A DNA stretch of 64,000 bases from Solobacterium sp. Lineage in GTDB: Bacteria > Bacillota_I > Bacilli_A > Erysipelotrichales > Erysipelotrichaceae. A program made the translations under genes and the position numbers. How positions within the stretch are numbered: position 1 is the first letter of the stretch; the number at the start of each line of letters is the position of its first letter. Location: NCBI GenBank assembly GCA_017430925.1, contig JAFRMA010000057.1, positions 1-64,000 of the forward strand. Direction: 5' to 3'. The notes beneath the pieces are model-generated. The model saw nothing but the letters and a program-made list of their open reading frames with translations. It did no database searches and had not been told where the DNA came from. Positions 63,274 through 64,000 of this stretch are shown one piece after another.

Positions 63274-63576
63274 ATGGAAATTATTAAGAGTGTACAAGAA
63301 TTTGATGAAGTAGTCGCAGGCAATGAAAAAGTATTCGTAGACTTCTACGCAGACTGGTGCGGTCCCTGCAAGATGCTGGCACCTGTAGTAGAAGGCCTGG
63401 CAGGCAAACATCCGGAAGTAAAGTTCATCAAGGTAAATGTAGATGATACACCGGAATTAGCACAGCGTTACGGTATCATGTCTATTCCTGCGCTGATCGT
63501 CTTCAAGAACGGAGAAGCTGCACAGGCTAGTGTCGGTTTCCAGCCGGAAGCTGCTCTGGAACGTCTGCTTTATTAG
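63274..63576 (+). CDS. trxA: Thioredoxin
   Basis: A 100-residue cytosolic protein with the classical W28-C-G-P-C32 active site, the A-D-W flank, D-D-T-P-E-L and the cis-Pro in S-I-P-A-L. It transfers electrons from the reductase encoded at 61991 to target disulfides. The site GGAGAG precedes the ATG, 12 bases after the HxlR gene. It ends in a strong terminator. It is a bit shorter than the usual 105-110 residues but has all core parts. Confidence 0.96.
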   Translation: MEIIKSVQEFDEVVAGNEKVFVDFYADWCGPCKMLAPVVEGLAGKHPEVKFIKVNVDDTPELAQRYGIMSIPALIVFKNGEAAQASVGFQPEAALERLLY

Positions 63577-63595
63577 AAATAAGACAGATTCTTAC

Positions 63596-63623
63596 AAGTC
63601 ATACAAATGTATGACTTTTTAAT
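63596..63623 (+). terminator. Terminator of the thioredoxin operon
   Basis: A perfect 10-bp inverted repeat (63596-63605 with 63608-63617) with T run TTTTT after it. Confidence 0.85.
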
Positions 63624-63652
63624 TTTGTCAGGAAATTCCTGCAATAAAACTA

Positions 63653-63678
63653 TTGCACTGCCGAAAGTATAGTATAAT
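63653..63678 (+). promoter_or_regulatory. Possible promoter of asnA
   Basis: A perfect TATAAT (63673-63678) lies 26 bases before the ATG. A TTGCAC at 63653 is only 14 bases away, a short spacer, so the -35 is uncertain. No T-box leader is present. Confidence 0.45.
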
Positions 63679-63704
63679 CAGTAAATACGAAAAGGAGCCC
63701 TGTT

Positions 63705-64000
63705 ATGACATTATTTAAGCCAACAGGATACATGCCGACATTAAGTATTCAAGACACGCAGGAAGCGATCAAATACATCCGTGATACATTCCAAAAAGAA
63801 TTTGGCAGAGAATTAGGTCTTACCCGTGTCAGTGCCCCGTTGTTTGTGACAGCGAGCTCCGGTCTTAACGATGATCTTAACGGTATAGAACGTCCGGTCA
63901 GTTTTGATACACCGGCACTTCCCGGAGAAGAAGTACAGATCGTCCAGTCACTTGCCAAGTGGAAACGATACGCTCTGAAGCAGTACGGCTATGCCATGCA
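63705..64000 (+). CDS. asnA: Aspartate-ammonia ligase, 3' end outside window
   Basis: The visible first 98 codons match the N-terminus of class-II-synthetase-like asparagine synthetase A, which makes asparagine from aspartate, ammonia and ATP. Characteristic segments: the opening T-I-Q-x-A-I-x-x-I-R-D-x-F, R-V-S-A-P-L-F, and V-Q-S-L-A-K-W-K-R. The GGAG site is 9 bases before the ATG. The gene runs off the window; about two thirds is missing. No upstream partner is co-transcribed, as a terminator and promoter lie before it. Confidence 0.93.
   Translation, partial: MTLFKPTGYMPTLSIQDTQEAIKYIRDTFQKEFGRELGLTRVSAPLFVTASSGLNDDLNGIERPVSFDTPALPGEEVQIVQSLAKWKRYALKQYGYAM

Noticed and set aside
63577..63704. 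T-box leader upstream of asnA
   Set aside because: No specifier loop, no antiterminator sequence; the only hairpin belongs to the upstream thioredoxin operon.

Overview
The window looks like chromosomal DNA of an anaerobic, fermentative low-to-mid GC Firmicute. The best fit is a gut or oral member of the Erysipelotrichia, but that family-level call is inference from gene content. Supporting signs are a sugar PTS with a perfect catabolite-response (cre) site, a tmk-holB-ricT-rsmI replication cluster, a preQ1 riboswitch on queT, Ktr potassium uptake, an iron-only hydrogenase, ferredoxin-like aldo/keto reductase and anaerobe-type redox genes. Genes are densely packed. There are no rRNA or tRNA genes, insertion sequences, prophage genes or CRISPR arrays, and no gene-free gap exceeds 300 bases.

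Layout. 1-7.1 kb: end of a YolD-like gene, an Fe-S aldo/keto reductase and a mutS-uvrA repair operon. 7.3-16.5 kb: carbohydrate block with a beta-mannosidase, an amylosucrase-like enzyme plus HAD phosphatase, then a PTS EIIBCA-HPr-EI operon behind a cre site. 16.6-21.3 kb: DUF4186 protein, two MATE exporters, an esterase and an orphan membrane protein. 21.4-27.9 kb: a three-gene block with a TIR/beta-propeller membrane protein facing a two-gene operon of TrkA-N/RyR-like proteins, one of which carries a potassium-channel pore. This is the strongest candidate for an undescribed signalling or defence system. 28-36.9 kb: an eight-gene operon from tmk to an M16 protease, ending in a terminator. 36.9-42.6 kb: a sugar-acid kinase, HEAT protein, two esterases, a SLOG-like protein and a Na/Pi transporter. 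42.8-45.5 kb: a queT-vanY-nucleosidase operon under a preQ1-I riboswitch. 45.5-50.5 kb: Ktr potassium uptake with a shortened KdpD kinase and KdpE regulator. 50.7-57.7 kb: iron-only hydrogenase, MFS transporter, D-malate/tartrate dehydrogenase with an MBL enzyme and divergent LysR, flavodoxin-like and OhrR-like genes. 57.8-64 kb: Nudix-S9 peptidase-DsbA operon, DUF554, an atypical thioredoxin reductase-HxlR-thioredoxin operon and the start of asnA.

How the parts fit: the cre site, HPr and EI tie sugar uptake to catabolite control. Two separate blocks handle potassium, one for uptake (Ktr with Kdp-type sensing) and one a predicted channel. Redox genes (hydrogenase, thioredoxin system, DsbA, OhrR-like regulator) cluster in the right half. 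Several genes have a -10 element placed 6 to 8 bases before the start codon and no Shine-Dalgarno sequence, which suggests leaderless mRNAs are in use.
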